Positions 1-7,061 of a stretch of DNA of 12,701 bases are shown here, one piece after another. How positions within the stretch are numbered: the stretch's first letter is position 1; each line of letters starts with the position of its first letter. The notes below the pieces were generated by a model. The model made no database searches and was not told the DNA's origin. It worked only from the letters and a program-made list of their open reading frames with translations. The translations under genes and the position numbers were made by a program. Location: NCBI GenBank assembly GCA_965372385.1, contig CBDVCD010000075.1:1-12701 (forward strand), in the 5' to 3' direction. Origin of the DNA: JASJBU01 sp965372385. GTDB lineage: Bacteria > Pseudomonadota > Gammaproteobacteria > Chromatiales > Chromatiaceae.

Positions 1-80
1 CGACGCACCCAAATATGAACGTGATCTTCGGACAAATCATTTTTTCCGCAGCCCTTAGCTATCCTGCTTGGTATAGGGGA

Positions 81-1730
81 TCACAGGGTCTGCTCGGTCA
101 CATCCACATAGAGTTTGATACGCTGTCCTGGCTGCAGGTATTTGCCAGGCAGGCTGTTCCATTTCTTCAGCTCCGCAACCGAGACCCTGAAGCGCTGGGC
201 GATACGCGAGAGGGAGTCGCCCTGGCGCACCTTGTATGAGACGGAATTTTGAATGCCGGCAGGCTGGATATCCAATGCCGAGAGGATGGAAGCTGCTGGT
301 TTGCTAATCCATATCACCAGCTTCTGGCCTGGGCGTATGGGATCGCCAGGCGCCAGACCGTTCCACTTCGCCAGCTGTTTGTAACTGATTTGGTGGGCCT
401 GGGCAATGTTCCAAAGGCTATCGCCTTTTTTCACGATATAGTGTTGTTTGACGCCATTGCGGGGTTTGTTTTGGATCTGTGCCTTGCGCTGGTCAGCGCT
501 GAGGGCGTAGTGGTCGAGTCGTTTGGTGGAAACCGGGATCAACAGGTGTTTGCCCGCACGAATCTTGCTGCCGTGCAGTTTGTTGATCTGCTTGAGCAGC
601 TTCGTGGTGGTGCCGTGGTTTCTGGCGATCTGGCTGAGGCTGTCGCCACTTTTTATCTTGTAACGTTTCCAGCGCAGACGCCTTTCATCGGGTAACTGAG
701 CCAGTTTTTCCAGAAAGCCCGCCACCTTGTTCAGCGGCAGGTGAAGGTGATGCGGTCCGTCAGGATCGGTGGCCCAGCGGTTGAAGCCGGAGTTGAGTTG
801 ATAGAGCTGCTGGATAGTGAGGTCGGACATCTCCGCGGCAAGCGCCAGGTCGAGTTGAGAGTCGATATCGATGGTCTCAAAGAAAGGCTCGTCGGGGATG
901 ATTTGTAGGGTAATGTCGTGCGCTTCCGGGTTGGCGAAGATCTGACTGATCGCCAGCAGACGAGGCACATAGGCACGGGTCTCTTTGGGCAGCTTCAGTG
1001 ACCAGAAATCGGTGGGTTTGCCCTTTTGTTTATTTTTACGGATTGCCCGAGAAACGGTGCCGCCCCCTGCATTGTAGGCCGCCAGGGCAAGCTCCCAGTC
1101 ACCGTCAAACTGTTTGTTGAGCCGTTTGAGATAGTCAAGGGCCGCGTGAGTCGATGTCACCACGTCACGCCGCCCGTCATACCACCAGTTCTGCTTCAGA
1201 CCATAGATCCGGCCGGTGGATGGAATGAATTGCCAGATACCGGCAGCTCGTCCTGGGGAGTAGGCGAAGGGCTGGAAGGCGCTCTCGACGGCTGGCAGCA
1301 GGGCAATCTCTGTCGGCATCTCCCTTTTCTCCAGCTCATCCATGATGAAATGGATATAGGGTCGGGCCCGATTCTGAATACGCTCGATGTAGCCTGGATG
1401 TTTGCGGTACCACTGGATTTCAGACATGACCTTGGGGTGATTAGACGCTGTCAGGTCGAACCCGGCTCGCATACGCTCCCAGATATCCACGGGTACTGGC
1501 GCTAAACTCTCAACCGGAGTGGCTTCAAGCGTTTCGCCTGGTGCGCTGCTTGGCATCGGCTGAGACGCATGGCCTTGCAGTGGTTCTATGATCTGCCTCT
1601 CGGTGGCGGATGCCGGTGGAGCGCTCTCTATCGCTTGACTCTCACCGGCCGGGGGGAGTGTTTGGCATGCGCTGAAGAGGCAAGCAGACAGAAGACTTAT
1701 GATGGTTAGGGTTAGCCTTGGATAGCGCAT
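81..1730 (-). CDS. mltD: Membrane-bound lytic murein transglycosylase D, lipoprotein with three LysM domains
   Basis: This enzyme cleaves the MurNAc-GlcNAc bond of peptidoglycan to form 1,6-anhydro-MurNAc ends, and it should act in the periplasm anchored to the outer membrane. Numbering from the ATG at 1730 (549 aa), a hydrophobic signal peptide carries candidate lipobox cysteines at C17 (LSAC) and C22 (FSAC). The SLT domain follows, with catalytic E149 in VESAF, the IWQFIPSTGRIYGL segment near 165-178 and AAYNAGGG near 217. Three LysM modules, each with a GDSL core, lie near 356-400, 430-474 and 498-542; E. coli MltD has two. An in-frame TTG at 1781 would add 17 residues. I prefer the ATG because the signal peptide then sits at the terminus and because a candidate promoter overlaps the TTG. 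It is divergent from the methyltransferase gene. The gene gloB, often next to mltD, is absent here. Confidence 0.95.
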   Translation of the reverse strand: MRYPRLTLTIISLLSACLFSACQTLPPAGESQAIESAPPASATERQIIEPLQGHASQPMPSSAPGETLEATPVESLAPVPVDIWERMRAGFDLTASNHPKVMSEIQWYRKHPGYIERIQNRARPYIHFIMDELEKREMPTEIALLPAVESAFQPFAYSPGRAAGIWQFIPSTGRIYGLKQNWWYDGRRDVVTSTHAALDYLKRLNKQFDGDWELALAAYNAGGGTVSRAIRKNKQKGKPTDFWSLKLPKETRAYVPRLLAISQIFANPEAHDITLQIIPDEPFFETIDIDSQLDLALAAEMSDLTIQQLYQLNSGFNRWATDPDGPHHLHLPLNKVAGFLEKLAQLPDERRLRWKRYKIKSGDSLSQIARNHGTTTKLLKQINKLHGSKIRAGKHLLIPVSTKRLDHYALSADQRKAQIQNKPRNGVKQHYIVKKGDSLWNIAQAHQISYKQLAKWNGLAPGDPIRPGQKLVIWISKPAASILSALDIQPAGIQNSVSYKVRQGDSLSRIAQRFRVSVAELKKWNSLPGKYLQPGQRIKLYVDVTEQTL

Positions 1731-1771
1731 GTGCGGGTCGTGTCTTATTTTTCTAATAAACCAGGCGGAAA

Positions 1772-1799
1772 ATAATAACAAACCTGGGTATCATTTCCA
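1772..1799 (-). promoter_or_regulatory. Candidate sigma-70 promoter for mltD
   Basis: Read on the minus strand, TGGAAA (1794-1799) and TATTAT (1772-1777) are separated by 16 bp. Transcription would start near 1765, giving a leader of about 35 nt before the ATG at 1730. The -10 matches 5 of 6 consensus bases and the -35 matches 4 of 6. This was judged by eye only. Confidence 0.35.
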
Positions 1800-1835
1800 T
1801 CCTGAATTTTCAGATGACCGATTATCTTTTGAATT

Positions 1836-2588
1836 ATGCCTAGAAATCGCATCGATAAACTGGGACCAGGCCGACAAAAACAGTTAACTGTCTGGTTTCA
1901 AAGCTATCTTGGCCGATTGTTGGCGGAGCAGGAGTGTCGTTGCCTGGAAAAGCGTGTCGCCAGTCTGTTTGGTTACTACCTTGTGCAGATCGGTTCACTG
2001 CATCCCGAACTGGACCTGCTGGGGCCCAGTCCGGTGAAAAACAAGATCGTATTGGATTGCCAGGCGCAGGCTTCCAACCTGTTGGCGGATCCTCTGCAAC
2101 TTCCCCTGGCGACGGACAGTATAGATGGGGTAGTCATGCATCACGCCCTCGATTTCTCCCCCGATCCCCATCAGGTGCTGCGTGAGGTGGAGCGGGTATT
2201 GATTCCCGAGGGTAAGCTGATCCTCATTGGCTTCAATCCCTGGAGTCTGTGGGGATGCTGGCGGCTGTTTCATCCACGGAGTGCAAAACCACCCTGGATC
2301 GGGCACTTCTTTACCCTCAAGCGGGTCACTGATTGGCTCGCCCTGCTGGGTTTCGATCTGCGGGGGGTGGACTATCTGAGCTTTCGTCCCCCCATACAAA
2401 ATCAAGCGATTATGCAGAAGCTGGTTTTTCTGGAAGGGCTGGGGGAGAGAGGCTGGCCGATGCTGGGTGGTGTCTATGTGCTGGAAGCGGTTAAACGCAC
2501 CCTCACCATGACACCCGTCAGGCCGAAATGGCGGATCGGCAAAAAGGTCCTGCCGGCGGCGGTTGAACCCACCACGAGAAATCTGTAG
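1836..2588 (+). CDS. YafS-like class I SAM-dependent methyltransferase of unknown substrate
   Basis: This 250-aa protein is a Rossmann-type methyltransferase of the group commonly found beside rnhA (YafS in E. coli). The clearest part is residues 85-134: DPLQLPLATDSIDGVV (motif II region), HHALDFSPDPHQVLREVERVL and PEGKLILIGFNPWSLWG (post-motif). The usual glycine-rich SAM loop (GxGxG) is not recognisable; the equivalent place holds GYYLVQIG at about 46-53. I recall this as a trait of the subfamily, so it need not mean inactivity. The ATG at 1836 is the first in frame after the divergent intergenic gap, but no good Shine-Dalgarno precedes it, so the start is uncertain. Its TAG stop overlaps the GTG of rnhA by one base, which suggests co-translation. 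The substrate is unknown. Confidence 0.8.
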   Translation: MPRNRIDKLGPGRQKQLTVWFQSYLGRLLAEQECRCLEKRVASLFGYYLVQIGSLHPELDLLGPSPVKNKIVLDCQAQASNLLADPLQLPLATDSIDGVVMHHALDFSPDPHQVLREVERVLIPEGKLILIGFNPWSLWGCWRLFHPRSAKPPWIGHFFTLKRVTDWLALLGFDLRGVDYLSFRPPIQNQAIMQKLVFLEGLGERGWPMLGGVYVLEAVKRTLTMTPVRPKWRIGKKVLPAAVEPTTRNL

Positions 2589-3028
2589 TGAGTAAATTGG
2601 TTGAAATCTTTACCGATGGTGCCTGCAAAGGCAATCCAGGCCCGGGCGGTTGGGGAGCATTACTGAGATATGCAGGGCATGAGAAACAGCTATACGGTGG
2701 AGAGTGGTCGACCACCAACAACCGCATGGAACTGATGGCGGTGATCCAGGCACTGCGTGCGTTGACCCGAAAGAGCCGGGTCAGGATCACCACCGATTCC
2801 CAGTATGTGAAGAACGGCATCACTCAATGGATTCATGGCTGGAAGCGTAACGGCTGGAAGACCGCCGCCAGACAACCCGTGAAGAATGCGGACTTGTGGC
2901 GGGCGCTGGACAGTGAAGTGGCTAGGCATGATGTGGAGTGGGCCTGGGTCAAGGGTCACAGCGGGCATGCGGAAAACGAGCTGGCGGATCAGCTGGCCAA
3001 TCGTGGCATAGAGGAGTTGCGTCAATGA
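2588..3028 (+). CDS. rnhA: Ribonuclease HI
   Basis: RNase HI degrades the RNA strand of RNA-DNA hybrids in the cytoplasm, clearing R-loops and primer remnants with Mg2+ as cofactor. The 146-aa product keeps the catalytic set at the same numbering as the E. coli enzyme: D10 (FTDGACKGNPGPGGWG), E48 (NNRMELMA), D70 (TTDSQY), H124 (KGHSGH) and D134 (ELAD). The basic handle region, IHGWKRNGWK, is also present around residues 82-91. The start is a GTG at 2588 that shares its first G with the TAG stop of the upstream methyltransferase gene. The end overlaps the dnaQ ATG by four bases (ATGA). Both junctions suggest translational coupling. In E. coli rnhA and dnaQ are divergent; here they are co-directional, as in several other gammaproteobacteria. 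Confidence 0.97.
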   Translation: MSKLVEIFTDGACKGNPGPGGWGALLRYAGHEKQLYGGEWSTTNNRMELMAVIQALRALTRKSRVRITTDSQYVKNGITQWIHGWKRNGWKTAARQPVKNADLWRALDSEVARHDVEWAWVKGHSGHAENELADQLANRGIEELRQ

Positions 3029-3726
3029 GCCGTCAGATTGTACTCGACACGGAGACCACGGGTCTGGAGCCGGAGCAGGGGCACAGGATTATCGAGATTG
3101 GCTGCGTGGAGATGGTCGAGCGTCGTCTCACTGGCAACAACTTCCATCAATATCTGCAGCCGGACCGGCAGATCGATGCCGCCGCCGTGGAGGTGCATGG
3201 CATCACCAATGAGTTTCTCGCCGATAAGCCCAGGTTCGAGGATATGGCAGCGGATTTCATCGAGTATATACGTGGTGCGGAGTTGATCATTCACAACGCC
3301 CCATTCGATGTGGGTTTCCTTAATCATGAGCTGAGCAAGCTAGCGGAGAATCCCCTCCGGATTGCGGAGCTGTGTGGCGTGACCGACACCCTGGTGATGG
3401 CGAAGAAGATGCATCCGGGGCAGCGCAACAGCCTGGATGCACTGTGTAAACGCTATGATATCGATAACTCCCACCGTGAACTGCACGGGGCGTTGCTGGA
3501 TGCGGAGATCCTTGCCGACGTCTACCTGCTGATGACTGGAGGTCAGGCATCGTTGATGTTGGGTGGATCAGAACTTGAAGCAGGTGGGGGGCAGTTGGCG
3601 GGTGGTATTCGCCGCTTGGCCGCCGAGCGTAAGCCTTTATCAGTGATTCGGGCAACCGCGCAGGAGTTGGAGGCGCATGAATCCAGACTCAATGGGATGG
3701 GCGACAATTGTGTCTGGCGACGTTGA
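3025..3726 (+). CDS. dnaQ: DNA polymerase III epsilon subunit (3'-5' proofreading exonuclease)
   Basis: The epsilon subunit proofreads for the replicative polymerase by removing mispaired 3' ends in the alpha-epsilon-theta core. The 233-aa protein has the DEDDh exonuclease motifs in order: Exo I with D8 and E10 (LDTETTGLEP), Exo II with D95 (HNAPFD), and Exo III with H154 and D159 (HGALLDAE), where the spacing of five matches E. coli H162/D167. After TGGQASL (about 171-177) comes the flexible linker and C-terminal segment that in this family binds the alpha subunit. I chose the ATG at 3025 because it overlaps the rnhA stop as ATGA and begins right before the conserved RQIVLDTETTG start. The frame stays open upstream inside rnhA, but that extension has no family similarity. 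The gene is convergent with fnr, 28 bp away, and no clear terminator is visible between them. Confidence 0.97.
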   Translation: MSRQIVLDTETTGLEPEQGHRIIEIGCVEMVERRLTGNNFHQYLQPDRQIDAAAVEVHGITNEFLADKPRFEDMAADFIEYIRGAELIIHNAPFDVGFLNHELSKLAENPLRIAELCGVTDTLVMAKKMHPGQRNSLDALCKRYDIDNSHRELHGALLDAEILADVYLLMTGGQASLMLGGSELEAGGGQLAGGIRRLAAERKPLSVIRATAQELEAHESRLNGMGDNCVWRR

Positions 3727-3754
3727 GCCAGCCGGCCAGATTCATCAAGGTGTG

Positions 3755-4543
3755 TCAGATCTGCCGCTGTTGGGGCTTTTCGCCGTGGCTGCCCTGAACG
3801 ATCTCCTGGAGTCGGGGAATGTCCAGCAGCTGAACATGCTTACGCTCTACCTGTAACAGTCCCTCATCCTGGAAACGGGTAAACAACCGGCTGATCGTCT
3901 CGACGGCAAGCCCCAGGTAGTTGCCGATCTCATGTCTCGACATACTGAGAAAAAAGTCGCTGGCGGAGAAGCCCCGTTGCTTGAAGCGGTCGGAAAAACT
4001 GAGCAGAAAGGTGGCGAGCCGCTCCTCCGCGCTTTTTTTTCCGAGTAGGGTGAGCATCTCGGTCTCGTGGCCGATTTCGCGGCTCAGCAGACGGTAGATC
4101 TGGCGTTGCAGACTGGGAATATGGATGCTGAGGGACTCCAGCTGTTCGAATGGAATATCGCACACCGCGGTGGTTTCGAGCGCTATCGCGGAACAGGTAT
4201 GCAGGTCGTGCTGGATGGCATCGAGCCCGATCAATTCCCCCGGCAGATGAAAGCCCAATACCTGCTCACTGCCGTCTTCATTTGGGGTATAGGTCTTGAT
4301 TGAACCGCTGGTGATGACCTTCAGGCTCTGGAAATCGTCGGCCTCACGGAACAGATGATCGCCACGATGGTAAGGGCGACCCCGCTTCACGATGCCGTCG
4401 AGCCTCTCAACGTCATCCGGGTCGAGCCCCAAGGGAAGGCATAGCGTGCCCAGGCTGCAATTTTTACAGGCCACCTTGATGTTTTCGAAAGTGATGACTT
4501 TTCGGTTAGTCAAGATTCCACTCCAAGCCGGATAGATCAGCAT
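3755..4543 (-). CDS. fnr: FNR/Anr-type oxygen-sensing transcriptional regulator (CRP family)
   Basis: FNR senses oxygen through a [4Fe-4S] cluster. In anoxia the dimer binds TTGAT-N4-ATCAA sites and controls respiratory and fermentative genes. Numbered from the ATG at 4543 (262 aa), the N-terminal ligands C26, C29 and C35 have the CxxC-x5-C spacing of E. coli FNR, and the fourth ligand is C128 in TTAVCDIPFE. A cyclic-nucleotide-binding-like beta-roll covers roughly 45-145, followed by the dimerisation helix and a winged helix. The recognition helix reads LAVETISRLFTRF; E215, S218 and R219 match the FNR half-site readers. An in-frame TTG lies one codon upstream at 4546. A near-perfect FNR box precedes the gene, which suggests autoregulation. 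The product is expected to be active, because all cluster ligands and the DNA-contact residues are present. Confidence 0.95.
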   Translation of the reverse strand: MLIYPAWSGILTNRKVITFENIKVACKNCSLGTLCLPLGLDPDDVERLDGIVKRGRPYHRGDHLFREADDFQSLKVITSGSIKTYTPNEDGSEQVLGFHLPGELIGLDAIQHDLHTCSAIALETTAVCDIPFEQLESLSIHIPSLQRQIYRLLSREIGHETEMLTLLGKKSAEERLATFLLSFSDRFKQRGFSASDFFLSMSRHEIGNYLGLAVETISRLFTRFQDEGLLQVERKHVQLLDIPRLQEIVQGSHGEKPQQRQI

Positions 4544-4581
4544 CAATAAATGCTGGAACCCTACTATTCTTTCAGAAATGA

Positions 4582-4595
4582 TTGAGCTGGATCAA
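4582..4595 (-). promoter_or_regulatory. FNR box upstream of fnr
   Basis: The plus strand reads TTGAG-CTGG-ATCAA, and the minus strand reads TTGAT-CCAG-CTCAA. This matches 9 of the 10 defined bases of the FNR consensus TTGAT-N4-ATCAA. The centre is about 45 bp upstream of the fnr ATG. An activating site at -41.5 would leave almost no leader, so a site overlapping the promoter and causing autorepression, as known for E. coli fnr, fits better. Confidence 0.72.
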
Positions 4596-4639
4596 GTGGT
4601 TTGAGTGAAAATGGAAGGATTTAGGATCGGATCTTGCAC

Positions 4640-4673
4640 AAAAAAAGGCCGCACCCCGAAGGGTGAGGCCTTT
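4640..4673 (-). terminator. Rho-independent terminator of the sulfur globule protein gene
   Basis: On the minus strand the RNA forms AAAGGCC-U-CACCC, a UUCG tetraloop, then GGGUG-C-GGCCUUU running into a tract of seven U. One internal U-C mismatch interrupts the 13-position stem. It begins about 20 bases after the stop codon of the gene at 4695-5078. This is the strongest terminator in the window, and it separates the sulfur globule gene from fnr downstream. Confidence 0.93.
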
Positions 4674-4694
4674 ACATGCTCTTTCTGACCTAGC

Positions 4695-5078
4695 TTATTT
4701 AGCCGGGGCAGCAGGCGCAGCGGGCATTACAGGAGCGCCATAGCCGTAGGGAGCACCATAGCCGCCGCCGTAAGGGCCGCCACCATAGCCGCCGCCGTAA
4801 GGGCCGCCACCATAGCCGCCGCCGTAAGGGCCGCCACCATAACCGTAAGGACCATAACCATACTGGCTGTTGTAACGGTTATAACCGCGACCATAACCGG
4901 AACCGCGGCCGCTGGCGCTCATGCCGAAGTCAAAGTCGCCATCGCCCCAGCCGTCGCCCATCCAGTTGTTACCCCAGTTATTGCCGCCATAGCCTGGGCC
5001 GCCACCCCACCAGGCGGAAGCGGAAGTGGAAAGAGCGATCAGGGCAGCAGCGCCCGCAACTTTGGAAAACTTCATCAT
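4695..5078 (-). CDS. Secreted Gly/Tyr-rich protein, probable sulfur globule protein
   Basis: This is probably a structural protein of the envelope around stored elemental sulfur globules, which lie outside the cytoplasm in purple sulfur bacteria and related symbionts. The 127-aa product starts with a Sec signal peptide (MMKFSKVAGAAALIALSTSASA) predicted to be cleaved after residue 22, before WWGGG. The mature part is low in complexity: an Asn/Trp/Gly segment, DGDFDFGMSASGRGSGYGRG (a segment I associate with sulfur globule proteins), Tyr/Gly repeats including a nine-residue PYGGGYGGG unit, and a Pro/Ala tail ending APAAPAK. No catalytic motif is visible. A good Shine-Dalgarno (AAGAGGA, 5086-5092 on the minus strand) fits ATG 5078; the next codon is also ATG. 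The gene has its own terminator. The family call rests on composition and remembered motifs, not a search. Another Gly-rich secreted structural protein is the alternative. Confidence 0.75.
   Translation of the reverse strand: MMKFSKVAGAAALIALSTSASAWWGGGPGYGGNNWGNNWMGDGWGDGDFDFGMSASGRGSGYGRGYNRYNSQYGYGPYGYGGGPYGGGYGGGPYGGGYGGGPYGGGYGAPYGYGAPVMPAAPAAPAK
4754..4834 (-). repeat. Three perfect 27-bp tandem repeats inside the sulfur globule protein gene
   Basis: The 27-base unit (from CACCATAGCC through GGGCCGC on the plus strand) occurs identically at 4754-4780, 4781-4807 and 4808-4834, with a further partial CACCATA at 4835-4841. It is a multiple of three and encodes nine residues rich in Gly, Tyr and Pro. 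Gain or loss of copies would therefore change protein length without a frameshift. There is no spacer between units, so this is not a CRISPR. Confidence 0.95.
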
Positions 5079-5426
5079 ATTTTCATCCTCTTAAGGGTTA
5101 GAAAAAAATTAACTACGTTGCTCGTTTTTTCAATCGCATTGGCCCTACCTTGAGACTACAGAGTCAGTATTCATTTACGCTTACGCTCTATAGTTTGCTC
5201 GGATCCATGATTGGCAAGGCAGGCAACGGCTTTTCCGCTAGTGATTTTTTGCGAAAAACGCTAAACGATTATAGACCCTGGTCGTGGTTATTCAATAACT
5301 GTTTTCCTACCGGGTGCCAACAAGTGCACAATTTCGAATTTTCTGTAGATTGGTTTGAGCGGATGTCGCCATTCTGGTACCGTTTACTCCCGTCCGTTGT
5401 CCCTCTTTTTTCCGGCGTTTGATTCC
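5079..5426. other. 348-bp divergent regulatory region between the sulfur globule protein gene and pyrG
   Basis: This AT-rich gap must hold the promoters for the minus-strand sulfur globule gene and the plus-strand pyrG run. I see no convincing gene in it. Weak elements include TATAGA at 5270-5275, a possible -10 for pyrG with only a poor -35 upstream, and a perfect 13-bp palindrome, GTTATTCAATAAC, at 5287-5299. An AT-rich tract at 5101-5110 lies just upstream of the sulfur globule ribosome site. No FNR-like site was found here. Confidence 0.4.
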
Positions 5427-7061
5427 ATGACCAGATTCATTTTCATCACGGGCGGTGTCGTATCCTCCCTTGGCAAGGGTATTGCTTCCGCATCCCTCGC
5501 GGCCCTGCTCGAGGCCCGCGGCCTGAAGATCACCATGATCAAGCTCGATCCCTATATCAATGTGGATCCGGGTACCATGAGCCCCTTTCAGCATGGTGAG
5601 GTGTTCGTTACTGACGATGGGGCGGAGACCGACCTCGATCTTGGCCACTACGAGCGGTTCGTGAGCACCACCATGGGACGTAACAACAATTTTACCACCG
5701 GCCAGATTTACGAAAATGTGATCCGCAAGGAGCGCAAGGGCGAGTATCTGGGCGGCACGGTGCAGGTGATCCCGCATATCACCAACGAGATCAAGGAGAG
5801 TGTGCTGCTGGGGGCCAACGAGGCGGATATCTGTCTGGTCGAGATTGGCGGTACCGTGGGTGATATCGAATCCCTGCCTTTTCTGGAGGCGATTCGCCAG
5901 ATGCGGGTGGAGATGGGCAGCCAGCGTGTGCTGTTTATGCACCTGACCCTGGTGCCCTATATCAAGACATCAGGCGAGATCAAAACCAAGCCGACCCAGC
6001 ACTCGGTGAAAGAGTTGCGCTCCATCGGTATTCAACCCGACATCCTGGTCTGTCGTTCCGAGCAACCGCTGCCCGATGCGGAGCGCAAGAAGATTGCCCT
6101 GTTCACCAATGTGCCTGAGGAAGCCGTCATCTCCGCCGTGGATGCGGATTCCATCTATCGCGTGCCCATGCTGTTGCATGCCCAGGGGATGGATGAAATC
6201 GTCAACCAGCGCTTCGGGCTCGATCTGCCGGCCGCTGATCTAAGCGAGTGGCAGGCCTTTCTCGACGGGCTTGATAGTCTGCGGGAGGAGGTGGACATTG
6301 CCATGGTGGGTAAGTATGTCCATCTAACCGAGGCCTACAAATCTCTCTCCGAGGCCCTGGGGCATGCAGGGGTACACTCCGGCAGCCGGGTGAATATCCA
6401 CTATGTCGATTCTGAACAGCTGGAGATCGAAGAGGAACTGAAGGCCCTGGAGGGAATGGACGCCATTCTGGTCCCCGGCGGTTTTGGCGAGCGGGGCGTC
6501 GAAGGCAAGATAGCCGCCGCCCGCTTTGCCCGGGAGAATGGCATCCCTTATCTGGGCATATGTCTTGGCATGCAGGTGGCGGTGATCGAATTTGCGCGCA
6601 ATGTGGCCGGGTTGGCCGACGCCCACAGTACTGAGTTCAGCCGGGCCACACCCCATCCGGTCATAGCCCTGATTACCGAATGGCTTAACTCAGACGGTAA
6701 AAAGGAGACCCGCACTAAGCACTCCGACCTGGGTGGCAGCATGCGGCTGGGCGGTCAGGAGTGCCGTCTGGAAGCGGGTGCTCGCACCCGTGAACTCTAC
6801 GGTAAGGAGGTAATCGTGGAGCGACATCGCCACCGCTATGAGTTCAACAACAGTTATCAGGACCGCATCGTCACCGCCGGTATGAAGATTGCGGGCCGTT
6901 CGGTGGATGGTCGCCTGGTGGAGATTGTGGAGATCCCGGACCACCCCTGGTTCATCGCCTGCCAGTTCCATCCCGAATTCACCTCCACCCCCCGCTACGG
7001 TCATCCGTTGTTTACCGGATTCATCGAGGCGGCCAGAAAACATCGGGATGAACGCTCATGA
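5427..7061 (+). CDS. pyrG: CTP synthase (glutamine-hydrolysing)
   Basis: The enzyme converts UTP, ATP and glutamine to CTP, the last step of de novo pyrimidine nucleotide synthesis. The 544-aa length fits the family (E. coli 545). The N-terminal synthetase domain begins MTRFIFITGGVVSSLGKG, with the P-loop around residues 9-20, and has the conserved DPYINVDPGTMSPFQHGEV stretch. The C-terminal class I glutamine amidotransferase domain, from about residue 290, has the nucleophile C379 (GICLGMQ) and the H515/E517 pair (QFHPEF) at E. coli numbering. I chose the ATG at 5427 because the family start MTRFIFITGG matches it; the frame is open 24 codons further upstream without similarity. Its stop overlaps the kdsA ATG by four bases. 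It heads the plus-strand housekeeping run, with its promoter presumably in the preceding 348-bp gap. Confidence 0.98.
   Translation: MTRFIFITGGVVSSLGKGIASASLAALLEARGLKITMIKLDPYINVDPGTMSPFQHGEVFVTDDGAETDLDLGHYERFVSTTMGRNNNFTTGQIYENVIRKERKGEYLGGTVQVIPHITNEIKESVLLGANEADICLVEIGGTVGDIESLPFLEAIRQMRVEMGSQRVLFMHLTLVPYIKTSGEIKTKPTQHSVKELRSIGIQPDILVCRSEQPLPDAERKKIALFTNVPEEAVISAVDADSIYRVPMLLHAQGMDEIVNQRFGLDLPAADLSEWQAFLDGLDSLREEVDIAMVGKYVHLTEAYKSLSEALGHAGVHSGSRVNIHYVDSEQLEIEEELKALEGMDAILVPGGFGERGVEGKIAAARFARENGIPYLGICLGMQVAVIEFARNVAGLADAHSTEFSRATPHPVIALITEWLNSDGKKETRTKHSDLGGSMRLGGQECRLEAGARTRELYGKEVIVERHRHRYEFNNSYQDRIVTAGMKIAGRSVDGRLVEIVEIPDHPWFIACQFHPEFTSTPRYGHPLFTGFIEAARKHRDERS

Noticed and set aside
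249..695. 148-codon plus-strand frame opposite mltD
   Set aside because: It is antisense to the LysM region of mltD with no independent support.
4754..4834. CRISPR-like repeat array
   Set aside because: The 27-bp units abut with no spacers and are in frame within the Gly-rich protein gene.
5150..5422. 90-codon open frame in the sulfur globule-pyrG gap
   Set aside because: It has no good ribosome site and no recognisable motif. Its composition looks like translated AT-rich regulatory DNA, and it runs into the pyrG start region.
5307..5942. 211-codon minus-strand frame opposite the pyrG start
   Set aside because: It is antisense to the conserved CTP synthase N-terminus and has no ribosome site or recognisable domain; it is a shadow of pyrG.
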